DNA of 36,340 nt, taken from positions 1-36,340 of the forward strand of contig NZ_JAMXAX010000050.1 in assembly GCF_023913775.1 (NCBI RefSeq). The letters run 5' to 3'. Under the pieces are notes generated by a model. It searched no databases. It was not told the origin of the DNA and was given only the letters and a program-made list of their open reading frames with translations. This DNA is from Acidovorax facilis (GTDB lineage Bacteria > Pseudomonadota > Gammaproteobacteria > Burkholderiales > Burkholderiaceae_C). Within the stretch, counting starts at the first letter, position 1; each line of letters starts with the position of its first letter. Shown piece after piece: positions 23,043 to 31,289 of the stretch. A program made the position numbers and the translations under genes.

Positions 23043-24245
23043 TCACTTGTTATCGCGGATTGCCGCTGCCAGCGCAGCAATGCCGGTGGCAATCTGCTCT
23101 ACCGTCGATGTGACGAACGACAGGCGCAGTGTGCGCGGGTCGGCGTTGTCGGCATAAAACGCCGCGCCGGGCACGAAGGCCACGTTGCGCTCCACCGCCT
23201 TGGGCAGCAGTTCGACGGCACTCATGCCTTCGGGCAAGCGCACCCACAGGAACATGCCGCCATCGGGGCGGTTCCACTGCACACCGAGGCCCTGCATTTC
23301 CTTGTCGAGCGCGGCCAGCATGGCCTCGCACTGCTGCTTGTACAGCGCGCGGATGGTGGGCACGTGGCGGTCCAGGAAATTGCCCTTCATCACCTCGGCC
23401 ACCAGGCGCTGGTTGTAGCCGGGCGTGTGCAGGTCGGCGGCCTGCTTGGCCTGCAGCAGCTTGGGGTAAACCGCCTTGGGCGCCACCACAAAACCCAGGC
23501 GCAGGCCGGGTGCCAGCACCTTGGAGAACGAGCCCATGTAGATGCAGCCTTCAGGGTTGCGGGCGGTGAGCGGGGCGGGTGGCGGGTTGTCAAACCACAG
23601 GTCGCCGTAGGGGTTGTCTTCCACCAGCGGCAGATTCAGTTCAGCGGCAGCCTGCACCAGGGCGGCGCGACGTGCTTCGCTCATGGTGCGGCCCGTGGGG
23701 TTCTGGAAGTTGGGCAGCACGTACAAAAAGCGCGCCTTGTTGGCACCCGTGCCCACCTTGGCCTTCAGGTCGTCGATGAGCACACCTTCGTCATCGCTGG
23801 CCACGGACACCACGGCAGGCTCCATGGGCGTGAAGGCCTGCAGCGCGCCCAGGTAGGTGGGTGTTTCCACCAGCACGCGGCTGTCGGTGTCGATCAGCAC
23901 CTTGGCGATCAGGTCCAGCGCCTGCTGCGAGCCAGTGGTGATGAGCACCTGGTCGGCATCCACATCCCAGGGCAGGAAGTCCGCGATGGCCTGGCGCAGC
24001 GGGGCATACCCTTCGCTGGCGGCGTATTGCAGGGCGGCGGGGCCGTCATTGGCCAGCACTGCGGCCGAGGCTTCGGCAAAGGCCGACACCGGGAAGGTCT
24101 TGGGCGAGGGCAGGCCGCCCGCCAGGCTGATGATGCCGGGCTTTTCCGTGACCTTGAGGATTTCGCGGATGACCGAAGGGTTCATGCGCTCGGCGCGGCG
24201 CGCCAGGGTCCAGGTGCTGGTCTGTGGAAGGTCGTTCAGTTTCAC
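23043..24245 (-). CDS. PLP-dependent aminotransferase, class I/II
   Basis: A 400-residue cytoplasmic aminotransferase of fold type I, in the group with 2-aminoadipate and multisubstrate transaminases. Landmarks are SLAGGLPSPKTFP near the N-terminus, LQYAASEGYAPLR, VLPNFQNPTGRTMS, and the Schiff-base Lys242 in GSFSKVLAPGLRLGF, followed by the conserved C-terminal Arg in LRLSF. There is no DNA-binding domain, unlike the MocR protein encoded nearby. I chose the GTG at 24245 because it overlaps the TGA of the upstream cupin gene (24242-24245) and GGAGGAG lies at the right distance. An ATG 13 codons upstream has neither support. The amino donor is unknown. Confidence 0.9.
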   Translation of the reverse strand: MKLNDLPQTSTWTLARRAERMNPSVIREILKVTEKPGIISLAGGLPSPKTFPVSAFAEASAAVLANDGPAALQYAASEGYAPLRQAIADFLPWDVDADQVLITTGSQQALDLIAKVLIDTDSRVLVETPTYLGALQAFTPMEPAVVSVASDDEGVLIDDLKAKVGTGANKARFLYVLPNFQNPTGRTMSEARRAALVQAAAELNLPLVEDNPYGDLWFDNPPPAPLTARNPEGCIYMGSFSKVLAPGLRLGFVVAPKAVYPKLLQAKQAADLHTPGYNQRLVAEVMKGNFLDRHVPTIRALYKQQCEAMLAALDKEMQGLGVQWNRPDGGMFLWVRLPEGMSAVELLPKAVERNVAFVPGAAFYADNADPRTLRLSFVTSTVEQIATGIAALAAAIRDNK

Positions 24246-24565
24246 TCTCGTTCTCCTCCGGGCGGTCCCCAAAAGACTACCCATGTTGCAAAGTCGTCAG
24301 AAAAATTCTCAAAGCGGTGGTGCTGTCCCGCAGGTACAAAAAAGGCATCTCCGGCCGCGAAGTGGTGGCGGGCTTCACCTTGCACGAATTCTCCGCTCCC
24401 ACGCTGGACGAAATACAACTCGTCCTGCGCGTGCGGCTGCTGCGGGTCGTGGCCGCGTGGCGCATACAGCTCCGTTCGCATGCTGCCGTGGCGCAAGATT
24501 TCCACGAACCGCTCACCGCCCGGGCCAGGTAGCTGCTGCAATGCGTGTTCCACGGAGTATTTCAC
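24242..24565 (-). CDS. Small cupin-domain protein
   Basis: A 107-residue single-domain cupin. The first metal-binding motif reads HDPQQPHAQDELYFVQRGSG with His residues spaced as usual for cupins, and the second is FVPAGQHHRFENFS. Both are intact, so a metal is probably bound. Small cupins act as dioxygenases, isomerases or sugar and amino acid binding proteins. The GTG at 24565 is the likely start, with GGAAGAGG upstream. The open frame extends further without a better start. It overlaps the aminotransferase gene by four bases and follows another small cupin by 20 bases, so all three are co-expressed. Confidence 0.85.
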   Translation of the reverse strand: MKYSVEHALQQLPGPGGERFVEILRHGSMRTELYAPRGHDPQQPHAQDELYFVQRGSGEFVQGEARHHFAAGDAFFVPAGQHHRFENFSDDFATWVVFWGPPGGERE

Positions 24566-24585
24566 AGGCGTTCCCCTCTTCCTGG

Positions 24586-24915
24586 TCAGTCCACGATGAA
24601 CAGGGTTGCCCCTTGGGGTGAGCTGGAACGGTGGGGCTCGGCGTTGTCCGCCACCTGGTAGCTCATGCCCGGCGTCAGCGTGAAACGGCGGCCGCCGGCC
24701 AGCTCGGTGTGCAATTCTCCGCTGAGGCACAGCAGCACATGGCCCTTGACACACCAGTGGTCCGAAACGTATCCGGCCGTGTACTCAACCATGCGCACGC
24801 GCATGTCGCCGAACTGCTGCGTGCGCCAGAAGGCCTGGCCTGCCTGTGCGCTTTTTTCTTCGCGGGGAATGCTGGACCAGTCGGTGGTGGCAAACGGGAT
24901 GTTGTGTATCTGCAT
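24586..24915 (-). CDS. DHCW-motif-type cupin-fold protein
   Basis: A 109-residue cupin-fold protein resembling the family named for its DHCW motif, here seen as SDHWCVKGHVLLCLSGELH. The sequence starts MQIHNIPFATTDWSSIPRE and ends with a strand ATLFIVD. Two histidines and a cysteine in the motif could bind a metal. The function of the family is not known to me. It begins 5 bases after the RidA stop and precedes the other cupin by 20 bases, so it belongs to the same transcription unit. It shares little direct similarity with the adjacent cupin apart from the fold. Confidence 0.85.
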   Translation of the reverse strand: MQIHNIPFATTDWSSIPREEKSAQAGQAFWRTQQFGDMRVRMVEYTAGYVSDHWCVKGHVLLCLSGELHTELAGGRRFTLTPGMSYQVADNAEPHRSSSPQGATLFIVD

Positions 24916-24920
24916 GGCTG

Positions 24921-25391
24921 TCAGTTTTTCACGGAAACCACCGCTTCAATCTCCACCGCGAAGCCACGCGGCAGGGAGCCTACGCCCACGGCAGAGCGCG
25001 CATGCCGCCCCGCGTCGCCGAACACCTCGACCAGCAGGTCCGAGCAGCCGTTGATGACCTCGGTGTGCTGCATGAAGTCGGGGGTGGCGTTGACCATGCC
25101 CAGCACCTTGACCACGCGGCGCACCCGCGAGAGGTCGCCCAGTGCAGCCTTCATCGTCGCGATCAGATGCAGTCCCACCTCGCGGGCATGGTCCCTGGCT
25201 TCTGTGGCGCTGATTTCGCGCCCTACCTTGGGCACGGTGGCCATGTCTTCGCGGGCGGGAGCGCCCTTGCCCGACAGGTACAGCGTGTTGCCGTCGAGCA
25301 CATAGGCGTCGAAGTTGCCACGGGGTGCGGTCACGGTGGGCAACACCAGGCCCAGCTGCTGCAGGCGTTGTTCCGGGTCGATGGAGGTCAT
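24921..25391 (-). CDS. RidA-family (YjgF/UK114) protein
   Basis: A 156-residue RidA-superfamily protein, longer than E. coli RidA (128). These trimers hydrolyse reactive enamines and imines made by PLP enzymes, giving keto acids and ammonia. The substrate-binding Arg region ARSAVGVGSLPRGFAVEIE is present, so deaminase activity is plausible. The RGNFDAYVLDGNTLYLSGKG opening marks the longer, less studied subgroup. Its start codon overlaps the stop of the DMT exporter gene (25388-25391), and the next gene starts 5 bases after its stop. Its presence between exporters and PLP enzymes suggests it clears an intermediate of this block. Confidence 0.9.
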   Translation of the reverse strand: MTSIDPEQRLQQLGLVLPTVTAPRGNFDAYVLDGNTLYLSGKGAPAREDMATVPKVGREISATEARDHAREVGLHLIATMKAALGDLSRVRRVVKVLGMVNATPDFMQHTEVINGCSDLLVEVFGDAGRHARSAVGVGSLPRGFAVEIEAVVSVKN

Positions 25392-26302
25392 GTGGCGGCT
25401 CCTTGGTGAACGGGCATCTTCTTGCCCACAAACACGGTGGCAATCACGGCCAGCGCAAACACCACCGTGACGGTATCCAGCCGCTCTCCCAGCAGCGGCA
25501 CGGCGAAGAGCAGGCTCAGGAAGGGCTGGATCAGCTGGATCTGGCTCACGCGCACGGCACCCAGTGCCAGCGCCCGGTACCAGGCAAAAAAGCCGATCCA
25601 CATCGAGAACAGCGCCACGTAGACAAAGCCCAGCCAGGCCATGCCGCCGATGGCCGAGGGCACGGCCGGTGCAAACCACCATGCGATAGGAATGGTCAGC
25701 GGCAGGGAGCACACCAGTACCCAGCAGATGACCTGCTCGGCCCCTAGCCTTGGCGTGAGGCGGGCGCCGCCGATGTAGCCGAACGCGCCCGTGGTCATGG
25801 CAATGAGCAGGTAGATGTTGGCTGCACCCAGGTAGATGCCACCGGCCCGCCACACCATGAAGCCCAGCACCAGGCTGCTGCCCAGCACCGCGCAGGCCCA
25901 GAATCCGGCGGAGGGCCTTTGCCGGTACCACAGCGCGCCGAGCAAGGCGGTGGACAGTGGCAGCAACGCGGTGACCACGGCCCCATGCGTGCTGGGCACA
26001 TGGCGCAGCGCCAGAGCCAGAAACAGCGGAAATCCCACGATCACGCCAAAGGCCGTGATGGCCAGCAGCGGCCATTCTGCTTTCTGCGGCAGGTTGAGGC
26101 GCCCACGGGCATGCTGCAGCCACAGGTAGGCGATGGACAGCAGCCCTGCCACGGCAGCGCGACCGAATGTGACGAACCAGGGCGACAGCTGGGGCGCGTC
26201 GGTGGGCCCCACGGCGAGGCGGGTCATCGGCAGGGTGGCGGCGAACAATGTCACACCCACCAGCCCCCAGATCAGCGCTTCGCGCTCTTGTGCGTGGTTC
26301 AT
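25388..26302 (-). CDS. DMT-superfamily (EamA) exporter
   Basis: A 304-residue inner-membrane transporter with ten hydrophobic segments arranged as two five-helix EamA repeats, roughly residues 10-145 and 155-295. The first repeat starts WGLVGVTLFAATLPMTRLA and the second ends LFAVPLLGERLDTVTVVFAL, as is common. Members export amino acids and metabolites such as cysteine, threonine or purine derivatives. The start overlaps the stop of the upstream LysE-type gene by four bases (26299-26302), and its own stop overlaps ridA by four bases. Translation of the three is therefore coupled. The exact cargo is not known. Confidence 0.92.
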   Translation of the reverse strand: MNHAQEREALIWGLVGVTLFAATLPMTRLAVGPTDAPQLSPWFVTFGRAAVAGLLSIAYLWLQHARGRLNLPQKAEWPLLAITAFGVIVGFPLFLALALRHVPSTHGAVVTALLPLSTALLGALWYRQRPSAGFWACAVLGSSLVLGFMVWRAGGIYLGAANIYLLIAMTTGAFGYIGGARLTPRLGAEQVICWVLVCSLPLTIPIAWWFAPAVPSAIGGMAWLGFVYVALFSMWIGFFAWYRALALGAVRVSQIQLIQPFLSLLFAVPLLGERLDTVTVVFALAVIATVFVGKKMPVHQGAAT

Positions 26303-26913
26303 ATCGTGAGCATCCATACAGCGGTGACCACCAGCACCATGGCCAAGGCGCGGTTGAACCAGAGCAGGCGGCGGCCCTGTGCCAGCCACTGGCGCAGCAG
26401 CGAGCCGATGAGCGCGTAGGCAAAGTTGCTGGTGAAGGCAAACACCATCATCACCCCGCAGATGATGGCCAGGCGCTCGCCCGGATTGGTCGAGGGCTGG
26501 CCTGCGGCGTTGACCACCCAGCCTGCGCTGAGCGTGAGCGCCAGCATCCAGGCCTTGATGTTCACGAACTGCAGGCCCACGCCCTGCCAGAAGGTCACGT
26601 TCAGGCGCGTGGTGTCGATCTCGGTCATCTTGCCTGCCCGGCTGAGCTTCCAGGCCAGCCAGAGCATGTAGGCCACGCCCAACAGCGTTACGGCCCAGCG
26701 CAGCGCGGGCACTCCGGTGATCAGGGCGCCCAGGCCCAGGCCGCTGCCCAGCATGAGCAGCGTCCAGCCTGTGGGCACTGCAAAGCAAAAGCGCAGGGCG
26801 CGCTTGAGGCCCAGGTTCGCGGCCAGCGCAGTGGACAAGGTGGTGTTGGGCCCCGGCGAAAAACTCATCGCGGTGCAGAACAGCAGCAAGGCAGTCAGTT
26901 CGGGGGCGGTCAT
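26299..26913 (-). CDS. LysE-family amino acid exporter (second copy)
   Basis: A 204-residue inner-membrane exporter of the LysE/RhtB superfamily. The signature SFSPGPNTTLSTALAANLG begins near residue 17 and FVNIKAWMLAL is the usual mid-protein segment. It is only distantly similar to the other LysE-type protein of this block (18958-19599), so the two probably have different cargoes. It is the first gene of the minus-strand unit and faces the MocR-type regulator across a 147-base intergenic region with operator-like repeats. This gene is therefore the most likely direct target of that regulator. Confidence 0.9.
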   Translation of the reverse strand: MTAPELTALLLFCTAMSFSPGPNTTLSTALAANLGLKRALRFCFAVPTGWTLLMLGSGLGLGALITGVPALRWAVTLLGVAYMLWLAWKLSRAGKMTEIDTTRLNVTFWQGVGLQFVNIKAWMLALTLSAGWVVNAAGQPSTNPGERLAIICGVMMVFAFTSNFAYALIGSLLRQWLAQGRRLLWFNRALAMVLVVTAVWMLTI

Positions 26914-26982
26914 GGGCAGGTGTGTCCGGGCTTTTTTGCGGGTGGCTTGTCAGCGCCTGGGCTTCAATGTAATCTTCGATGC

Positions 26983-27050
26983 CAGTACACAACCAATACA
27001 GTTAAACAGCGCAGTTCGTGATCTGTATTGGCCGTCATAACAGTACACAA
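26983..27050. promoter_or_regulatory. Candidate MocR operator: direct and inverted repeats
   Basis: CAGTACACAA occurs perfectly at 26983-26992 and 27041-27050, 58 bases apart in the same orientation. CCAATACAG (26993-27001) and CTGTATTGG (27023-27031) form a perfect 9-base inverted repeat between them, the first abutting the first direct repeat. The second direct repeat touches the ribosome binding site of the regulator gene (AAGGA at 27049-27053). MocR regulators of this type often bind direct repeats in the shared promoter and repress themselves while activating the divergent genes. Confidence 0.7.
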
Positions 27051-27060
27051 GGACACCGCC

Positions 27061-28551
27061 ATGCTGATGAAAACCACCACCCAGTCGCTGACCGAGCAGC
27101 TGTCGGCGCGTTTTGGCGAGCGCATCCGCAACCGGCTGCTGGCACCCGGCGCGCGCCTGCCTTCTGTGCGGCAGTGCGCGCAGCAGCATGGCGTCAGCCC
27201 TTCCACTGTGGTGGCAGCGTACGACCAATTGCTGGCGCAGGGGCTGGTGGAGGCACGCAAGAACCGGGGCTTTTTTGTGCGTGAGATGGCCAACGGGTTG
27301 CTGGACAGGGGCGCTGACGACGACGACGCGGGCGCCCAGGAGGTCGAGCGTGCCATGGGCAACTGGAGCACCGCGCACTGGTTTGCCGCGCGGGGCGCCG
27401 GGCGCGGTGCTGCGCGGGGGGCATCGCCCGTCAACGCTACGGCGCTGATCCGGGGCATGTTCCACAAGATCAGCGACAAGCCGCAGCCCGGCATGGGGGT
27501 GTTTCCGCCCGCCTGGCTGGAGTCCACGTTCATGCCCGCCGCTGTGCGCAAGGTGACCAGCACACGCGCGTTGAATGATTTTTCGCTGCAGTACGGCGAG
27601 CCTCTGGGCGATACGGGGCTGCGCCGGGTGCTGTCCAAGAAGCTGGCCACGCTGAACGTGCATGCGGCCCCCGAAAACATCATCACCACCGTGGGTGCCA
27701 CGCACGCGCTCGACATCGTGAGCCGCACGCTGCTGCGCCCGGGCGACCCGGTGATGGTGGAGGAGCCCGGTTGGGCCGTGGAGTTTGCGCGACTGGCGGC
27801 CCTGGGCATGCACATCCTGCCGGTGCCGCGCCGTGCCGATGGGCCGGATCTGGAGGTCATGGCGAAGTACTGCAAGGTGCACCAGCCCAAGCTCTACGTG
27901 AGCGTGAGTGTGTTCCACAACCCCACGGGCTACTGCTTGTCGCCGGGCAGCGCGCATCGCATCCTGCAGCTGGCCAACCAGTACAACTTCCATGTGGTGG
28001 AGGACGATACCTACAGCCACATCGCGCCCGAGCACGCCACGCGCCTCACGGCGCTCGATGGGCTGCAGCGCACCATCTACGTGAGCGGCTTTGCCAAGAT
28101 CCTCGCGCCCAACTGGCGCATCGGTTTCATGGCCGCACCGCCCGCGCTGGTGGAGCAATTGCTGGACACCAAACTGCTGGCCACGCTGACCACGCCCGCG
28201 CTGCTGGAAAAAGCCCTGGCCCTGTGCATCGAACAGGGCCAACTGCGCCGCCACGCCGAGCGCATCCGCACGCGGCTCGACGCTGCGCGCGCGCGCAGCG
28301 TGAAGCTGGCGCTGGGCGCGGGCTGCACCTTTGCGGCCGAGCCCGTGGGCCTGTTTGGCTGGGTGGAGACGGGGGTGGACACCGACGCGCTGTCGCAGCG
28401 CATGCTCGACGAAGGCTACCTGCTGGCGCCCGGCGCGCTGTTCCATGCAGAGCGCAAACCCAGCACGCTCATGCGCATCAACTTTGCCACCACGCAGGAG
28501 GCGGCGTTCTGGAAGACTTTTGCGCGGGTGCGCGATGAGCAGGCACGGTGA
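27061..28551 (+). CDS. MocR-type transcriptional regulator (GntR helix-turn-helix plus aminotransferase-like domain)
   Basis: A 496-residue regulator made of an N-terminal GntR winged helix (about residues 12-75, ending RKNRGFFVRE) and a C-terminal fold-type I aminotransferase-like domain that binds PLP. The cofactor Lys346 is in SGFAKILAPNWRIGF, and the PLP-contact segment FHNPTGY is present. An Asp/Ala/Arg-rich linker of about 50 residues joins the domains. Members such as PdxR, TauR, GabR and EhuR sense an amino acid, an amine or PLP through a Schiff-base exchange. The ATG at 27061 has AAGGA upstream. An upstream TTG is less likely. It diverges from the 12-gene minus-strand block, which is probably its regulon. 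Confidence 0.92.
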   Translation: MLMKTTTQSLTEQLSARFGERIRNRLLAPGARLPSVRQCAQQHGVSPSTVVAAYDQLLAQGLVEARKNRGFFVREMANGLLDRGADDDDAGAQEVERAMGNWSTAHWFAARGAGRGAARGASPVNATALIRGMFHKISDKPQPGMGVFPPAWLESTFMPAAVRKVTSTRALNDFSLQYGEPLGDTGLRRVLSKKLATLNVHAAPENIITTVGATHALDIVSRTLLRPGDPVMVEEPGWAVEFARLAALGMHILPVPRRADGPDLEVMAKYCKVHQPKLYVSVSVFHNPTGYCLSPGSAHRILQLANQYNFHVVEDDTYSHIAPEHATRLTALDGLQRTIYVSGFAKILAPNWRIGFMAAPPALVEQLLDTKLLATLTTPALLEKALALCIEQGQLRRHAERIRTRLDAARARSVKLALGAGCTFAAEPVGLFGWVETGVDTDALSQRMLDEGYLLAPGALFHAERKPSTLMRINFATTQEAAFWKTFARVRDEQAR

Positions 28552-28604
28552 GCTGACCCACTGCCTTTGAGCCCATGTCCCAGACTGGCGCTGTTGGCAA
28601 ATAC

Positions 28605-28700
28605 TGGCGCGGCCCCAGCCAGTGCCACCGTGGAACCGGCTTTGCCGGGCCACTGGTGGCGTCCCCCTTGGGGGAAGACGCGCAGCGGCTCAGGGGGGCT
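28605..28700 (-). repeat. GC-rich dispersed repeat, copy 2
   Basis: A diverged copy of the repeat at 22919-23039, sharing the TGGCGCGGCCC start, the GGCGTCCCCCTT core and the CGGCTCAGGGGGG end. The central stem is reduced to CCCCCTTGGGGG. It fills the gap between the convergent MocR and HDOD genes and ends at the base next to the HDOD stop codon. Confidence 0.75.
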
Positions 28701-29936
28701 CTACCTTCTCTCTACTTCCAGGTCGGCCAGCACCCGCAGCAGCGCGCGGTTGACCTCTTCCAGGTCCAGCTCGAACGTCTCGCAAAGGTTGCGAATGGCA
28801 CTGGCGTCGTCCGTCTCCAGCGCGCAGGCCATCTGCAGGCCACCGGTGTAGGGGCCGGTGCGCAGCACCGTGGCGTCATAGATGCGCTCAGACAAGGGCA
28901 GACGGCGCAGGATGGTGCCCAGTGGCTCCCCCAGCAGGTCGTCGATCTGCGACAGCAGGCCACACAGGTAGATTTCGCGGCGCAGGTCGTTCTCCACGCC
29001 CGCGTCGAGCAGCTGTGCGGTGAGTTGGGCACGCATCACCATGGCCTCGCGCACCGGCTGCATGTTGGGGTCGGTGCTGGCATGGGGCAGCTGGTCGGAC
29101 AGCCAGCGCTTGATGGAGCCGTAGCCCATCATCACCAGGCCCCGGCGCAGCGAATCGATGCCCGTGCGCAGGCCCAGGGCCGCAGAGTTGGTGTACACCA
29201 TGAAGCGGTACGCCAGGATCGGGTCCTGGCCCATGATGTCTTCAAAGGTTTCCAGCGACTGCTCTGCGTCGATGGCCTTCATGAGCTTGAAGATCACCGC
29301 GTGCGACGGTTGCTGGGGATGGTGGCGCAGGCTGTAGAGAACATCTTCCGTGGGCCAGCCGGCCAGTGCCAGGGCGTTGTGCTGGTCCAGGCAATGCTCC
29401 ATGAGCGCGCGGCTGGCAATGTTCTCGTACATCTGCCCGGCCAGCACCGGGCTGGTGGTGCGCGCGGGCTGCGTGGGGGGGGCGCCAGGGCGGGCGGCAG
29501 GGGCCGCCTTCAGGGCCGCCACGGCGTCTTCGGGGCGCAGGGTGAGCAGGCTGTTGTCAAAGCACTGGGCAATGTCGGGCTCGGGCAGCCGACCCAGCTC
29601 GCCGCGCCACACGAGCTTCAGGCCCCGCTGGTGGGCGGCCTTGACCAGCGCATAGATGGTGGAGTCGGACAGCCAGTTGCCGCGCACCTCGATCCACGGC
29701 GCGCCACGTGGCGCGTGCTCCAGCATGTTGGACAGCAGCTGGTGGTTTTGGGGGGACAGCAGAATCGGGGGAGAACTGGCGGACCACAACTCCTGCAGCG
29801 TGCGCAGCAGGTGGGCGGTATCGACCAGGGCCGAAGCCTCGCTGTGCACATAAAGCTGGATCGCCGCGAGCTTGCGGGCGCGGTTCCACAAAGGGCGGTA
29901 ACCCAGAATCAGGCTGCCAAGGACAGATTGGACCAT
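28701..29936 (-). CDS. HDOD-domain protein with degenerate EAL-like N-terminus
   Basis: A 411-residue protein downstream of the flagellar genes. The C-terminal part, about residues 195-400, is an HDOD domain (a catalytically dead relative of HD phosphohydrolases), starting near HAVIFKLMKAID and containing DPILAYRFMVYTNSAALG. The N-terminal ~180 residues have the spacing of an EAL fold but no EAL motif or metal ligands that I can see, so it should not degrade cyclic di-GMP. A Pro/Ala-rich linker joins the parts. YuxH/CdgR-type proteins with this layout act in signalling and motility control. Being 73 bases after flgL, it is probably co-regulated with the hook-associated genes. Confidence 0.85.
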   Translation of the reverse strand: MVQSVLGSLILGYRPLWNRARKLAAIQLYVHSEASALVDTAHLLRTLQELWSASSPPILLSPQNHQLLSNMLEHAPRGAPWIEVRGNWLSDSTIYALVKAAHQRGLKLVWRGELGRLPEPDIAQCFDNSLLTLRPEDAVAALKAAPAARPGAPPTQPARTTSPVLAGQMYENIASRALMEHCLDQHNALALAGWPTEDVLYSLRHHPQQPSHAVIFKLMKAIDAEQSLETFEDIMGQDPILAYRFMVYTNSAALGLRTGIDSLRRGLVMMGYGSIKRWLSDQLPHASTDPNMQPVREAMVMRAQLTAQLLDAGVENDLRREIYLCGLLSQIDDLLGEPLGTILRRLPLSERIYDATVLRTGPYTGGLQMACALETDDASAIRNLCETFELDLEEVNRALLRVLADLEVERR

Positions 29937-29964
29937 GTGCTCTTAGGCGGTTGTCTCGTCGTTG

Positions 29965-30005
29965 GGGCCTGTCCCCGCCCGGGGCTGTGCAGCGTGGGCA
30001 GGCCC
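29965..30005 (-). other. Inverted repeat after flgL
   Basis: GGGCCTG (29965-29971) and CAGGCCC (29999-30005) are perfect complements, with a second CCCCG-type stem inside. It lies 3 bases after the flgL stop on the minus strand. There is no U run, so it is at best a partial terminator or a 3' end stabiliser before the HDOD gene. Confidence 0.4.
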
Positions 30006-30008
30006 GCT

Positions 30009-31262
30009 TTAACTGATGAAATTGAACAGGGAGAGCTTCTGAACCTGCGCATAGGACTTGAGTGCTGCCTCGTAGCCCACCTGCTGGTTCTGGAAGTCTG
30101 AAATTCCCTGGATCATATCGAGATCCTCGGCCCGCGAGCGGTCGCCTTCGAGCTGGATGGAGCGCTTTTCCTGGTCGCCCGTGATGCGGTCCGCACGGTT
30201 GAGCAGCTCGCCCGCATAGCCGCGCATGTTGTGCAGGCGTTCCAGGCCAATGTCCATGTTGCCCAGGGCCTGCCCCACTGCCTGCGCCGCCGCATTGCTG
30301 TCGGGGGCGCTGCGGATGTCGCGGATCGCGTTGTCCAGGGTGCTGAACATGCTCGGGCTGGGCTGCAGGGTAATGGTGTCCCCGGTGGCGGGGTTGCCCT
30401 TGATGTCGAAGCTCAGGCCCGGGATGCTGGTGATGGCGATGGTCACTGGCTTGTCGGTGGGATAGTCGGGCACCACAACGGCCGGTGACACGGCGCCTGT
30501 GGTGGTGTTGGTGAGCGTGTAGGTGGCGGTGGTGGTGCCGGGTGTGGCACCCGGGCCGACCGCGCTGAAGGTGATGGTGTAGTTGTCGCCCGTTACCAGG
30601 CTCGGGTCCACGGGGGTGACCGCCGTGGTGTTGAGGAAGCGGCTGGAGGGAATGGCGCTGACACCTGCGGTGTAGACACCATCGCGCTGCGGGTCGAACA
30701 TGAAGGCGGCTTCGCCATCCAGGGTGTTGGGAATCGACACGCCACTGCTGGCTGTCTGGCCAGGCAGTCCTTCAAAGCTGTAGTCGGGGCTGGTGCTCAG
30801 GGGGCCGAGGAACGGCGCGAGCGCGCTGCCCAGGGCGCTGAGCAGGGGAACGCCGTTTGTGTCCTTGCGGTTGGCTACTTCCAGCAGCTGCTCGCGCAGG
30901 CCTTGCAGCTGGTTGGCGATGGTGTTGCGGTCGTTGGGGGTCAGGGCCGCACTGCCGGCGTTCACCACCAGTTCGCGGAAGTTCTGCACCAGGTCCACTG
31001 CGTCGCCCAGGGCGGACTCGGCCTGCGCGATGGCGTTGCGCTGCGTTTCCAGTGCGCGCTGCTCGGTCTGGATGCGCGCCAGCCGGTTGATGGCGCGTTC
31101 GGCCTGCGCGGCCGACACGGGGTCATCGCTGGCCCGCACCACGCGTTTGCCCGAGGTCAGGTTCTCCTGCAGGTTCGACAGGTTGGTCTGGCGCGTGCCC
31201 AGGTTGCGCAGCGCGTTGTCATACATGTTTGCCGTGCCAAGGCGGTAGATGCTGTTACTCAT
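30009..31262 (-). CDS. flgL: Flagellar hook-filament junction protein FlgL (HAP3)
   Basis: A 417-residue exported axial protein that joins the hook to the filament together with FlgK. It has the flagellin-like coiled ends: an N-terminal helix RQTNLSNLQENLTSGKRVVRASDDP (shown here by its NLQENLTSGKRV core) and a C-terminal segment ending SYAQVQKLSLFNFIS. The middle, about residues 150-330, is variable and Thr-rich (VGPGATPGTTTATYTLTNTT), probably surface exposed. It has no cleavable signal peptide, as expected for type III export. GGAG precedes the ATG and flgK ends 27 bases upstream. Length and order match betaproteobacterial flagellar clusters. Confidence 0.95.
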   Translation of the reverse strand: MSNSIYRLGTANMYDNALRNLGTRQTNLSNLQENLTSGKRVVRASDDPVSAAQAERAINRLARIQTEQRALETQRNAIAQAESALGDAVDLVQNFRELVVNAGSAALTPNDRNTIANQLQGLREQLLEVANRKDTNGVPLLSALGSALAPFLGPLSTSPDYSFEGLPGQTASSGVSIPNTLDGEAAFMFDPQRDGVYTAGVSAIPSSRFLNTTAVTPVDPSLVTGDNYTITFSAVGPGATPGTTTATYTLTNTTTGAVSPAVVVPDYPTDKPVTIAITSIPGLSFDIKGNPATGDTITLQPSPSMFSTLDNAIRDIRSAPDSNAAAQAVGQALGNMDIGLERLHNMRGYAGELLNRADRITGDQEKRSIQLEGDRSRAEDLDMIQGISDFQNQQVGYEAALKSYAQVQKLSLFNFIS

Positions 31263-31289
31263 GTCGAACTCCTAACTCCTGTCCCGCGG

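Noticed and set aside
22914-24599. A 561-codon plus-strand open frame antisense to the aminotransferase gene
   Set aside because: It has no recognised domain, while the opposite strand carries all aminotransferase motifs and a good ribosome binding site.
26950-28653. A 567-codon minus-strand open frame antisense to the MocR gene
   Set aside because: The translation has the composition of a shadow frame, and the plus strand has intact GntR and PLP motifs.
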